DNA from: a virus
Strand: one strand, 5' to 3'
Length of the DNA: 64,000 nucleotides
IMG/VR virus record: IMGVR_UViG_3300003323_000790
Location: 16,993-80,992 of that record
The notes under the pieces are model-generated. The model saw only the letters and a program-made list of their open reading frames with translations. It was not told where the DNA came from and did no database searches. Every line of letters starts with the position of its first letter. Position 1 is the stretch's first letter. Positions 23,254 to 31,324 of the stretch are shown one piece after another. The translations under genes were made by a program, and so were the position numbers.

Positions 23254-23929
23254 CCCTATCAAAGTTCTCGATCACGGCCACGTCCGCCTCGTCGAAAGCA
23301 TGGGCAGCGACCTGTCCATCGTGCGCAATGCTCGCGTGTCGTATGACGCCGACTGGCGCACCGGGGAAGACGAGGGCAAGGATGCCAAGCTGCTCGAATA
23401 CTTGGTGAAGAACCGCCACACCTCACCGTTCGAATCGTGCGTCTTCACTTTCGACGTCAAGGCGCCGATCTTCGTATTCCGCCAGTGGCATCGCCACCGC
23501 ACCTGGAGCTTCAACGAGATCAGCGCGCGCTACGCCGAGCTGCCGGAAGAATACTACGTGCCAGCGGTCGACAAGATCACGACGCAGTCGACGTCGAATA
23601 AGCAGATGCGCACCGACGAGCAGCTGGAAGATGCAGTCCGCGTGGCGGAGATGATTGACCGCGTCAATCACGAAGCCTTCCGAACCTACAAATACATGCT
23701 GGACATCGGCGCGCCACGCGAGCTGGCCCGCAGCGTGCTGCCAGTTGGCACCTACAGTCACATGTTCGCCACGGTTGACTTGCACAACCTGATGCACTTC
23801 CTGAAGCTGCGCCTGCACTCGCACTCCCAGTACGAAATCCGCGTCTACGCTGAAGCGATGCTGCAGCTGATCGAGCCGATCGTCCCGGTGTCGGTGGCAG
23901 CCTTCCGGCGCCACGTGCTGGAGGCGTGA
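23246..23929 (+). CDS. thyX: Flavin-dependent thymidylate synthase
   Basis: 227 aa, the usual ThyX length. The signature RHRTWSFNE (R-H-R-x2-S-x-N-E) is complete, and NARVSYDADWR, HTSPFESCVF and the C-terminal LMHFLKLRLHSHSQYEIR are where expected for FAD and dUMP binding. ThyX makes dTMP from dUMP using methylene-tetrahydrofolate and FAD. It supports phage DNA synthesis together with the pyrophosphohydrolases upstream. GGAG precedes the start. Confidence 0.95.
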   Translation: MNDPIKVLDHGHVRLVESMGSDLSIVRNARVSYDADWRTGEDEGKDAKLLEYLVKNRHTSPFESCVFTFDVKAPIFVFRQWHRHRTWSFNEISARYAELPEEYYVPAVDKITTQSTSNKQMRTDEQLEDAVRVAEMIDRVNHEAFRTYKYMLDIGAPRELARSVLPVGTYSHMFATVDLHNLMHFLKLRLHSHSQYEIRVYAEAMLQLIEPIVPVSVAAFRRHVLEA

Positions 23930-24283
23930 ATGCCCAAGGTCTGTCCTGAAGCCACGGCCGGCGGCCGGTGCCGTCACCCTAAGTCCGACCGCACGCTGTG
24001 CGTGCTGTTGGACTCGCGCGCGGTCGACTGTAAGTTGCGGCGCGCGATGGAGCGCGTCGAGCCCCTCGTCTACGCGCCGCGTGCGCCGAAGGTGCATGCC
24101 ACCGTCGGCCTGAAGGGGCGGCCTGAATTCGTCGGGCCACCAAAGCCTGTGCAGGCATTGCGCAACGAGCGCCGGCGACTTGAGCGCGCGGCGCGGAAGG
24201 CACAGGCAGAATCTGCTCAGCCGGCGGCGCCGCAGAGTCTGGCCACACCATTCGACGTACTTTTGAAAGGAACAAAATCATGA
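23930..24283 (+). CDS. Hypothetical basic protein
   Basis: 117 aa. The N-terminal ~40 residues have four Cys (VCPEA, GRCRH, LCVLL, DCKLR) that could bind a metal. The rest is basic and Pro/Ala-rich, with a helix at ~78-100. It starts directly after the thyX stop and overlaps the next gene. No family recognised. Confidence 0.6.
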   Translation: MPKVCPEATAGGRCRHPKSDRTLCVLLDSRAVDCKLRRAMERVEPLVYAPRAPKVHATVGLKGRPEFVGPPKPVQALRNERRRLERAARKAQAESAQPAAPQSLATPFDVLLKGTKS

Positions 24284-24786
24284 GCGGAGCAGCTAACAGA
24301 GGTCGCTATGCTGAAAATAAGGTGCGCGAACACCTCAAAGCCATCGAAGCGCGATGGTCCAATTTCACCTTCAATCGCAACCAAGATGCACATGCCGCCC
24401 GCGGCGCTTTCGTGGCAGTGCCAGGAGACTTCCAGGCGTTCAAGGGGTGGTCCGACGATGCTGGACAGCCGAGGCATGAATCGTATATATTAGAGGTGAA
24501 GGAAGTTGCTCATGCCTCACGGCTGCCGTATAAAAATTACAGCGCGGACAAAGTTGCACGAATTCGTGTCCGTGAATTGTGTAATTGCCGGTGTCTGGTG
24601 CTGGTCTGCCACCGAGCTGGTGGGAAAATATTTTGGCGTGCGGTACCTCAAAATTTCTTCTACACCCGCAACGAACAAACCCCTTCAGGAAGCTGGGACC
24701 TCAGCGAATTTCCTATAGTTGATTTTCGAGTGGCAATAAATAATCTAGTCGGGCTGGAGCTGGACAATGGTGAGAAGAAACTTTAA
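24280..24786 (+). CDS. PD-(D/E)XK nuclease, Holliday-junction-resolvase-like
   Basis: 168 aa. NRGRYAENKVREHLK is the N-terminal helix with catalytic Glu. GAFVAVPGDFQAF supplies the Asp, and YILEVKEV the E-x-K. This order fits archaeal-type Hjc/VRR-like nucleases, which phages use to resolve recombination or replication junctions or to clip DNA. A substrate cannot be fixed from sequence. The 3' end is AT-rich next to the inserted, broken HNH gene, which overlaps it by 20 bases. Confidence 0.68.
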   Translation: MSGAANRGRYAENKVREHLKAIEARWSNFTFNRNQDAHAARGAFVAVPGDFQAFKGWSDDAGQPRHESYILEVKEVAHASRLPYKNYSADKVARIRVRELCNCRCLVLVCHRAGGKIFWRAVPQNFFYTRNEQTPSGSWDLSEFPIVDFRVAINNLVGLELDNGEKKL

Positions 24787-25444
24787 AGATCCATCAGAAT
24801 ACATAGGTCAGGCGTTCCACCGTCTGATCATAATTGGTCACGGCAAAAAAGACCGCCGAGGGCAGCAGCTATGGGCCTGCCGATGCGCCTGCGGGAAAGA
24901 GCTGGACGTGCCTTACCACCGCCTTCGGTAGGGGCAAACAAAATCTTGCGGATGTTTCCAGAGGGACGAGGCTCGACGCCGGGCCAAAGAAAGCGCGGAG
25001 CATGGGCTCTGTGTCAACTCTACCTCGGAGGTGAAGCGCACCTGGCTGACGTGGTCAGCGATGTTACAACGCTGCAACGATCCGAAGAATTCGGCGTGGC
25101 CAGACTATGGCGGCCGAGGCATCACCGTATGTGAGAAGTGGCACAAATTCTCAGGCTTCTTGGAAGACATGGGTTTTCGTCCGGAAAAGTTGACGCTGGA
25201 TAGGTTAGACAACAGCCAAGGGTATTGTCTATCAAACTGCGCCTGGGTGCCTCGGCCATATCAGAGTATCAACACGCGCAAGACCATCCGCCTAGAGTAT
25301 TCCGAGCAGGAGTGGTGCTTAAAAAGACTTTCACAATTTCTGCAGGTGCCGTACATGAAAGCTTACCACGCGTATCGAAAGGGCAATCTAGACGCTGTGT
25401 TTGGATTGCCTCCCGGCAGCATTACCATAAAGGAAAAGAAATGA
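24767..25444 (+). pseudogene. HNH homing endonuclease copy 3, interrupted by an amber codon
   Basis: One continuous frame of 225 sense codons broken by a single TAG at 24929-24931 (codon 55). Before the stop: the zinc-ribbon half (FHRLIIIGHG ... CRCACGKEL). After it, still in frame: SCGCF, then WSAMLQRCNDPKNSAWPDYG, LTLDRLDNSQGYCLSNCAW and a C-terminal DNA-binding tail. No frameshift is needed to join the halves. A GTG at 25031 could restart translation of the HNH part. It overlaps the nuclease gene before and the sbcD-like gene after. Confidence 0.85.
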
Positions 25445-26478
25445 CCCTAGCTATTTTTAACGATGTGCACGCAGGGGCCAATCGCACCGGCGGCACCACG
25501 CCACAAACCGCATGGCAGATCCGCCAGGATCTGCTGCAGCAATTCGAAGAAGCCCTGTACCAGGTCGACGGCGACTTGATGATCCTGGGTGATCTGTTCG
25601 ACGGCCCGGACATTCCGAAGCCGGACTTCCTGCGCACCTTCCTCGTACTGCAGGACTGGCTCAATCGTACCTCTGGGCAACTTTACTTACTCCCAGGCAA
25701 CCATGACCTCTCCAAGTCCAGCACCACGATGTCGGCCTTCCAGCTGCTCGGCGCGCTGCTGGGCGCTGCCGGCGGCGAGCGGGTGAAGTACATGGCCGAG
25801 CCGGGCGCCACGCCGTACGGCTATGTGATTCCCCACTTGGCCAACCAAGACCTCTTCAACGCCGCGCTGGCCCAAGTCCCGAAGAGCCCGCTGCTCTTCG
25901 TGCACTGCAACTACGACAACAAGTTCGCCGTCGAGAGCGACCACAGCTTGAACCTGAGCCGCGAGCAGGCAGAAAAGCTGCCGGTCGAGCACATCGTCTT
26001 CGCCCACGAGCACATCGGCCGCGAAGAGCTGGGCGACAAGGTGGTGATCATCGGTAACAATTGGCCTAGCAGCGTGAGCGACTGCCTGGGCAACGCCACC
26101 AAGCGCCGTCTGGTGGTCGACATCGACGCCGCCGGCGAGCCTCAGCTCTCCTTCGTCGAGACCTGGCGCGCCGAGGGCGACTACAGCGAGCAGGACTGGC
26201 GCGAGCTGGAAGACAAGGGTCGCTTCATTCGCGCGGTTGGCAGCGCCACGGCGGCCGAAGCCGACCTGCTGGTGAAGACCTTGAGCCGCTTCCGGCGCGA
26301 CGCCAAAGCGTTGGTGATCACCAACGCCGTGAAGCTGGAGGGCGTGGCCGACGCCGCGCAGCTGCAGCTCTCGCACGAAGAGGTCACCAACTTCAACGTG
26401 CGCGAGGCGCTGCGTGAGCTGCTGGAGCCGGCCGAGAACGAAAAAATTGACCGCTTACTGGAGAAACACTCATGCTGA
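25441..26478 (+). CDS. SbcD/Mre11-like metallophosphoesterase
   Basis: 345 aa from the ATG at 25441 with AAAGGA upstream. Calcineurin-like motifs in order: NDVHAG, GDLFDG, PGNHD, VHCNYD and AHEHIG. With the SbcC-like ATPase downstream it should form an Mre11-Rad50-type complex (as T4 gp47/gp46) that processes DNA ends and hairpins for recombination-dependent replication. The last codons (LEKHSC) are repeated exactly at the end of the methyltransferase gene that separates the pair. Confidence 0.88.
   Translation: MTLAIFNDVHAGANRTGGTTPQTAWQIRQDLLQQFEEALYQVDGDLMILGDLFDGPDIPKPDFLRTFLVLQDWLNRTSGQLYLLPGNHDLSKSSTTMSAFQLLGALLGAAGGERVKYMAEPGATPYGYVIPHLANQDLFNAALAQVPKSPLLFVHCNYDNKFAVESDHSLNLSREQAEKLPVEHIVFAHEHIGREELGDKVVIIGNNWPSSVSDCLGNATKRRLVVDIDAAGEPQLSFVETWRAEGDYSEQDWRELEDKGRFIRAVGSATAAEADLLVKTLSRFRRDAKALVITNAVKLEGVADAAQLQLSHEEVTNFNVREALRELLEPAENEKIDRLLEKHSC
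26457..26478 (+). repeat. Direct repeat, left copy (flanks the methyltransferase gene)
   Basis: 22 bases identical to 27176-27197, starting ACTGGAGAAACACTC. Each copy encodes the C-terminal LEKHSC-stop and the overlapping start ATGCTGA of the next gene. Confidence 0.9.
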
Positions 26479-27197
26479 CCTTGCACTGCGGCCGCGCAGA
26501 AGATCTATTCAAGCTGGTGCCGGACCATAGCGTGCATGCCGTGATCTGCGACCCTCCCTACGGAGTCACCCGAAATAAGTGGGATGCTATCATTCCCCTC
26601 GACTTGATGTGGCAGGAACTGGACCGAATACTCACTCCAAACGGAGCAGCCATCTTTACAGCCAGCCAGCCCTTCACCAGTCAGTTGGTGGTATCGAACC
26701 TAAGCGGTTTCCGCCACGAGTGGATCTGGCGCAAGAATAAAGCAAGTGGGCATCTAAACGCCAAGCGGGCGCCGATGAAAGCCCACGAGTCGATCTTGGT
26801 GTTCGCCGCGAACGGGCTGACCTACACCCCGCAGATGGAGCTTGGGCACGCGCCGATGAACGCTTACTACACGAGCCACTCGGGGCAAAACTACGGCGGC
26901 GCCAAGGTGATGGCTGGTGGTGGCTCTACGCAGCGCTACCCGAAATCCGTGCTGGACTTCGCGGTGGTCAACAACAGCGATCCGGAGAAGTTCCACCCCA
27001 CGCAGAAACCGGTCAGCATGTTGGAATACCTCGTGCGCACGTACACTTTGGAGGGCCATACTGTACTCGATTTCGCTATGGGAAGCGGCAGTACAGGCGA
27101 AGCCTGCCTCAACACTGGCAGAGAATTTATCGGCTTCGAGCTGGAAGAGGATATGTTCCAACTTGCCAAACAACGACTGGAGAAACACTCATGCTGA
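26472..27197 (+). CDS. DNA methyltransferase (N4-cytosine / N6-adenine, DPPY type)
   Basis: 241 aa. Motif IV is DPPY (residues 27-30). The SAM-binding motif I is C-terminal (DFAMGSGSTGEAC), preceded by HPTQKPVSMLEYLVR, giving beta-class order. It methylates an amino group of A or C at an unknown site, probably to protect phage DNA from host restriction. It sits between sbcD-like and sbcC-like genes, flanked by 22-base direct repeats. No cognate restriction gene is seen. Confidence 0.9.
   Translation: MLTLHCGRAEDLFKLVPDHSVHAVICDPPYGVTRNKWDAIIPLDLMWQELDRILTPNGAAIFTASQPFTSQLVVSNLSGFRHEWIWRKNKASGHLNAKRAPMKAHESILVFAANGLTYTPQMELGHAPMNAYYTSHSGQNYGGAKVMAGGGSTQRYPKSVLDFAVVNNSDPEKFHPTQKPVSMLEYLVRTYTLEGHTVLDFAMGSGSTGEACLNTGREFIGFELEEDMFQLAKQRLEKHSC
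27176..27197 (+). repeat. Direct repeat, right copy (flanks the methyltransferase gene)
   Basis: Exact copy of 26457-26478, 719 bases downstream. It forms the junction between the methyltransferase and sbcC-like genes. Confidence 0.9.
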
Positions 27198-29377
27198 AAA
27201 AAGTCCGCCTGCAAAACTTCGGCCGGCACGCTGACCTGACCGTCAACTTCACTGAAGGCGTCAACGCCATCCGTGGCTCCAATGAAGCAGGCAAGTCCAC
27301 GGTGCTTCAGGCTATCGGCTACGCCCTGTTCGGCGCCAGCGCGCTGTCGCGGCCGATCGACCGCGTCGTCACCTACGGCGTGCCGGTCTCCAAGCTCCGC
27401 GTCGAGCTGGACTTCGAGTACCTGGGCATCGAATACAGCCTGTACCGGGCCAAGTCCGGCGCCGAGCTGACCTTCTTGGGCGAGCGCATCACCGGCCAGA
27501 CCGAGGTCACCAAGTACGTCGAGAAGCTGTTCAAGGCCGACGCCAAGATGGCCGGCCAGCTGATGATCGCCGCCCAGAAGAAGCTGGCCGGCGAGATGAC
27601 CACGGGCAGCGTCGGCGCGGCGCGCCTGATCGAGGCCTTGGCCGACTTCGATCTGCTGGACGTGATCAAGGACTTGATCCAGGAGCACCTGCCGAGCGGG
27701 AATACAGCCAGCTTGGAGGGGCGCATTGCCACGCTAACAGCACAGGCCGAGCCAACTGCCTTGGAGGACGTGGCGCCGCTGCAGGAAGCTTTCCAAGCGG
27801 CTGCCGCAGCGCATGCGAAGGCAGCCGAGGCCGTGCAAGATGTGCGCTCGCAGCTGACTGACCTGCGTGCCAAAGATCCAGCCAAGGTACTGGCCGAGCT
27901 GAAGGCGGCGCGCGCGGCCGAAAGCAATTTGCGTGCCAAGGTCGAGGACCTGAAGGCCCGCGCCGCCGTGCCGACACCGGCGGCACCGTCCGACGCCGAG
28001 ATGGATAAGCTGATCGCCGCGCACGAGGCGTCGAAGCGTGTGACGACGGCGCTGGTGCTGCACACCGAGCTGCAGGCGGCCGACACCACGATGCTGTGGG
28101 ACGAGCCGCGCGCGGCGCTGGACGCCGAAGTGCTGGCGGCTCGTGCGCGCTTGGAGGCGCTGTCCGCTCGTGAGGCCGAGCAGGCTTGGACCAACCGGAA
28201 CATCGCAGGCAGCAACCATATCCGCGATCTGCAGGAAGCGATCAAACTGGCCAAGATGAAGATCATCCAGGACAACACCTGCGCGTTCTGCCAGAAAGAC
28301 CTGACCGACGTGCCCGAGGTGGTGAAGATCAATACCGACGCTGCGCGTGAGATCCAGCTGCTCGAAGAGCAGCTAGCCGCGTTCAAAGCCACGCTGACCC
28401 TTGAGCTGGACGCTCTGCAGAAAAAGCTAGCGGAGGTCAATTCTAAGATCCTCGAACAGCTGGAAGAGTGCAAGGCACTGGACAACGTGGTCAAGGTAGC
28501 CGACCGCCTGGCACCGCTCTACGCCAAGGCAGCCGAATACATCGAGCTGGATGAGAGCGTGGTGCCTGCGCAGTGGAAGTGGATCGGTCCGACGTCCGGC
28601 AACACCGACGCCGCCGAGAAGCGTTTCGCCGCCGAGAAGGCGCGCCGTGAGGCGGAAGCGCACCGCGGCGCTGTGGCCGAGGCCCAGCGCCAACTGACCG
28701 CCGTGCAGGGCGAGCTGGCCGAGGTCGCCACGCAGGTGGCCGCCCTGGCCGAGAAGGAAGACGAAGCTGAGATGCAAATGTCTCTGCTGGCCGACTTGGC
28801 TGACAAAGAGGATACGTTAAGGCTCCTGCATACCACTGCCAACGTGGCAATGGTCGAGGCTCAGCGAGCGCTCCAGCGTGCCGAAGTGAGCAACGCCGCC
28901 GTCGTGAAGGCGATGGGGCTGGCCAAGGAGCAGCTCGCCGCCGCCCACACCGAGCTGGCCGAGACCCAGGCCAACAACCTGCTGGTGAAGAAAGTCGCGG
29001 CCGCGCGCCCGACGATTACCGATAAGCTGTGGAATATGGTGCTCGGCGCCGCGTCGACCTACCTGTCGGCCATGCGCGGCGAGGTGTCGGCCATCACGCG
29101 CGCCGACGGCGAGTTCCTCGTCAATGGTCGGCCGGCCAGCGACCTGTCCGGCTCCGGCGAGGATTGCTTTGGCCTGGCTTTGCGTGTAGCCTTGACCCGG
29201 ACTTTCATTCCGACGGCGCCGTTCCTGATCTTGGACGAGCCTGCGGCGGCGTGCAGCGCGGAGCGTGAGGTGGCGATGCTGGGCCAGATCGCCGCGCTGG
29301 GCTTCGATCAGACCATCGTGATCACCCACTCGGACCTGTGCGAAAGCTTCGCCAACAACCTGATCATCATTGAATAA
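27191..29377 (+). CDS. SbcC/Rad50-like SMC-family ATPase
   Basis: 728 aa. Walker A GSNEAGKST (residues 29-37) in an N-terminal ABC half. Long Ala/Glu/Lys coiled-coil arms (~200-345 and ~385-600) surround a zinc-hook CAFC near residue 364. The C-terminal half has the signature LSGSGEDCFGLALR and Walker B/D-loop FLILDEPAA. Partner of the SbcD-like protein (compare T4 gp46) in end processing and recombination. The start overlaps the methyltransferase stop. Confidence 0.9.
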   Translation: MLKKVRLQNFGRHADLTVNFTEGVNAIRGSNEAGKSTVLQAIGYALFGASALSRPIDRVVTYGVPVSKLRVELDFEYLGIEYSLYRAKSGAELTFLGERITGQTEVTKYVEKLFKADAKMAGQLMIAAQKKLAGEMTTGSVGAARLIEALADFDLLDVIKDLIQEHLPSGNTASLEGRIATLTAQAEPTALEDVAPLQEAFQAAAAAHAKAAEAVQDVRSQLTDLRAKDPAKVLAELKAARAAESNLRAKVEDLKARAAVPTPAAPSDAEMDKLIAAHEASKRVTTALVLHTELQAADTTMLWDEPRAALDAEVLAARARLEALSAREAEQAWTNRNIAGSNHIRDLQEAIKLAKMKIIQDNTCAFCQKDLTDVPEVVKINTDAAREIQLLEEQLAAFKATLTLELDALQKKLAEVNSKILEQLEECKALDNVVKVADRLAPLYAKAAEYIELDESVVPAQWKWIGPTSGNTDAAEKRFAAEKARREAEAHRGAVAEAQRQLTAVQGELAEVATQVAALAEKEDEAEMQMSLLADLADKEDTLRLLHTTANVAMVEAQRALQRAEVSNAAVVKAMGLAKEQLAAAHTELAETQANNLLVKKVAAARPTITDKLWNMVLGAASTYLSAMRGEVSAITRADGEFLVNGRPASDLSGSGEDCFGLALRVALTRTFIPTAPFLILDEPAAACSAEREVAMLGQIAALGFDQTIVITHSDLCESFANNLIIIE

Positions 29378-29388
29378 GGAGTAACATC

Positions 29389-29589
29389 ATGTACGTCAAT
29401 CTGGAGTCGCTGGTCAATAAATTCGCCCTGGACGAAATGGCCGTGCGGCGCGCCATGTCCAAGGGTCAGCTGATCCGCGGGGAGCATTTCTCGTCGGAGA
29501 ACGGCACGACGACCGTTTTCGATGAAAGCAAGGCTGTTGAGCGTCTGAAGGAGCTCAACATCCTGAAAGCGCCAGACCGTCTGGCGTGA
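29389..29589 (+). CDS. Small protein, possibly winged-helix-like
   Basis: 66 aa with GGAG upstream. The pattern DEMAVRRAMSKGQLIRG ... FDESKAVERLKEL is reminiscent of small excisionase/MerR-like DNA-binding folds, but no motif is diagnostic. It follows the sbcC-like gene by 11 bases. Confidence 0.55.
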   Translation: MYVNLESLVNKFALDEMAVRRAMSKGQLIRGEHFSSENGTTTVFDESKAVERLKELNILKAPDRLA

Positions 29590-29595
29590 CCGTTG

Positions 29596-29618
29596 CGGCT
29601 CCGGTTGAGCCGTATTTT
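29596..29618 (+). terminator. Weak hairpin with T-rich tail
   Basis: CGGCTC/GAGCCG stem, 5-base loop, then TATTTT, between the genes at 29389 and 29634. It may attenuate transcription. Confidence 0.4.
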
Positions 29619-29633
29619 CTATGGAGTATTACC

Positions 29634-29924
29634 ATGAGCTATTCGTTCCGCGTCCAAGGTGCCGACAAACGCGCCGCCGCTGCCTTGGCGGAGGAGAAAT
29701 TCGATGAAGTGATCGCCAACCAAGCAGTGCACGCGCGAGACAAGGACGCTGTCATGTCCAACATCGACGCCGTGCTGGCCCTGCTGGCCGACGACGACAC
29801 CAAGGACGTTGCGATCAACGTCAATGGCTACGTCAGTTGGCTGAATCCGCCTGATCAGGAGCCTGTGTTCAGCTCCGTCTCCGTGTGCGCCTCGGCCGGA
29901 CACATCGAACGGATGGTGAAGTAA
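29634..29924 (+). CDS. Hypothetical protein
   Basis: 96 aa from the ATG with GGAG upstream (an in-frame start at 29586 is less likely). Alpha/beta, acidic, with SFRVQGADKRAAAALAEEKF near the start and VAINVNGYVSW in the second half. I recognise no named family. Last gene of the central plus-strand operon, directly before a bidirectional terminator. Confidence 0.6.
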   Translation: MSYSFRVQGADKRAAAALAEEKFDEVIANQAVHARDKDAVMSNIDAVLALLADDDTKDVAINVNGYVSWLNPPDQEPVFSSVSVCASAGHIERMVK

Positions 29925-29928
29925 TAAC

Positions 29929-29950
29929 AGCCTGCCCTCAGCGGCAGGCT
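29929..29950. terminator. Bidirectional terminator between convergent operons
   Basis: AGCCTGCC/GGCAGGCT stem with a 6-base loop, between the last plus-strand gene (ends 29924) and the Rz gene (ends 29938). The Rz stop lies inside the hairpin. Confidence 0.75.
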
Positions 29951-30492
29951 GCTTCTATTGTGCGGTAGTGGGCAAGGAGGTCGTTGAAAGCTTGCACGTC
30001 TCCTGCACTGTCTCCGGCGATGCGGAGAATAGCTGCAGCAACCTCTGGCATGATGTCGGCTGTTTTGGCTGGCTCAGCGTGATGGGCAGTTGCGGCAGTG
30101 TCACCTTCGGCTGATCCAGCAACCTCACTGGCTGGATATCGGACTTCGACGCGCAGGCGCTCAACGCCAGACAGCACAGCAGCAGTGTGTTTTTCCAAGG
30201 TAAGCTCATGATCTTTCTCCCATTTCGCGGACTGCGCCGCCAGTTTCGCATCCTCTTCGGCCAGGGCCTTCTGCCTGGCCAATGCCGCCTCCAGCTTCTT
30301 CGTGTAGGCCGCCTCGGCCGCCGCGCTGATGGCCTTTTCCTTCGCCGCCCACTCCGCCGTCACCTCGGTGCGCACGCGTGCTTCGATCTTCCCCTCCCAC
30401 CAGAAATACCCACCGACCAGCGCGGCCAGTGCGAGCAAGCTCAGCAGCGGTCGGCGCCAACGTACAAACAGTTCCAGAGCAGCGAGCATCAC
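29938..30492 (-). CDS. Rz: i-spanin (Rz-like)
   Basis: 184 aa. N-terminal membrane anchor (LLSLLALAALVGGYFWW, ~16-32) followed by a long charged coiled coil (~35-115) in the periplasm. This is the inner-membrane spanin layout. With the nested outer-membrane lipoprotein it would bridge and fuse the two membranes in the last step of lysis. It overlaps the endolysin stop by 4 bases. The named symbol rests on architecture and location, since Rz sequences diverge quickly. Confidence 0.85.
   Translation of the reverse strand: MMLAALELFVRWRRPLLSLLALAALVGGYFWWEGKIEARVRTEVTAEWAAKEKAISAAAEAAYTKKLEAALARQKALAEEDAKLAAQSAKWEKDHELTLEKHTAAVLSGVERLRVEVRYPASEVAGSAEGDTAATAHHAEPAKTADIMPEVAAAILRIAGDSAGDVQAFNDLLAHYRTIEAACR
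29955..30209 (-). CDS. Rz1: o-spanin lipoprotein (Rz1-like), nested in Rz
   Basis: 84 aa in another frame, entirely inside the Rz gene. MSLPWKNTLLLCCLALSAC is a lipoprotein signal with lipobox LSAC; the mature part is Pro-rich (VRLLDQPKVTLPQLP), as usual for Rz1. GGGAG precedes the ATG. Some other phages place Rz1 only partly inside Rz; here containment is complete. Confidence 0.85.
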   Translation of the reverse strand: MSLPWKNTLLLCCLALSACASKSDIQPVRLLDQPKVTLPQLPITLSQPKQPTSCQRLLQLFSASPETVQETCKLSTTSLPTTAQ

Positions 30493-31094
30493 AGCACCTG
30501 TAAGGCAAGGTTGCGGATAGCGAGGCGCTTGGCGTAGCCAAGGCTGTCACCTACCTTTTCAGTCTTCCTGCCGAGGTTGACCAGATCGCACTGCTTGTCG
30601 AAGTCGGCCACGGCCGCGCTGATGTTGCGCGCCTTCCAGAAGTCACCGGCGCTCCAGATCGCTCCGCCTGGCGTACGGATCCAGTCCGCAAACTGCTCGA
30701 CCGGCATGCCGCGTCGGCGCGCGCCAGCTTCATAGTTCGCCTTGAACGTCAGCTGGATACCGCCGCCGCCGCGATACTTATAGCCCTCGGCCGGGCCATT
30801 ACCGTACCGGCCGCCGTAAATGGTATTGCCGATGGCGACCGGATTGCCGGCCAGCGCAGCGGCACTAGCCGGCGTGAAGCGCGTCGGGAATACCTCCAGC
30901 AGCCGCTGCGCAGAGTAGTTCAGGTTCTCGCTCAGCTGGGTCAACTCCGCTGTCTCGGCGCCGACGTTGCCCAAGAAGGCTGCCTGATCCGCCTTGCTCG
31001 TGATGCCGAACTCGGCAAAGCAGGCGTTGAGCAGGGGTGTAAAAATAGCCGCGTCGCAACGCGGCATGATCTTTTTGAGCTGCTCCGGGGTCAT
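30489..31094 (-). CDS. Endolysin, GH19 (chitinase-like) family
   Basis: 201 aa. Recognisable GH19 core: AAFLGNVGAETAELTQLSEN (catalytic Glu region), LNYSAQRLLEVFP, and YKYRGGGGIQLTFKANY with the conserved G-R-G-x-x-Q-L pattern. It cleaves peptidoglycan glycan strands. No signal peptide, so it needs the holin for export. It is flanked by holin and spanin genes. Confidence 0.9.
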   Translation of the reverse strand: MTPEQLKKIMPRCDAAIFTPLLNACFAEFGITSKADQAAFLGNVGAETAELTQLSENLNYSAQRLLEVFPTRFTPASAAALAGNPVAIGNTIYGGRYGNGPAEGYKYRGGGGIQLTFKANYEAGARRRGMPVEQFADWIRTPGGAIWSAGDFWKARNISAAVADFDKQCDLVNLGRKTEKVGDSLGYAKRLAIRNLALQVL

Positions 31095-31324
31095 TTTGCT
31101 TCCTCGTCAGGTTTCTCTGGCAGGACGTTCGGCTGCGCGATGACGCGGCCCAAGATGCCGGCAACAAAAGTTGCCAAGGCGGCATACTGCACCCATTCTG
31201 GGGGGATCGCTGATTTGAACTCTTGCGGCAGCGCCAAGTAGCCGGCGGTTACCGAAGCGCCGACGGCGCTTAGCTGAACGGACAGCAACTTCCACGAGAG
31301 GTGCCAGTTATCAATTAGTTTCAT
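31091..31324 (-). CDS. Holin candidate (DUF7940-like, two membrane segments)
   Basis: 77 aa. Two hydrophobic segments (~12-32 and ~44-63) and a charged C-terminus (PNVLPEKPDEEAK). WKLLSVQLSAVGASVTAGYL and the PPEWVQYAALA turn resemble small phage holins annotated as DUF7940. It forms lesions in the inner membrane to release the endolysin. It overlaps genes on both sides by 4 bases. Confidence 0.75.
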   Translation of the reverse strand: MKLIDNWHLSWKLLSVQLSAVGASVTAGYLALPQEFKSAIPPEWVQYAALATFVAGILGRVIAQPNVLPEKPDEEAK

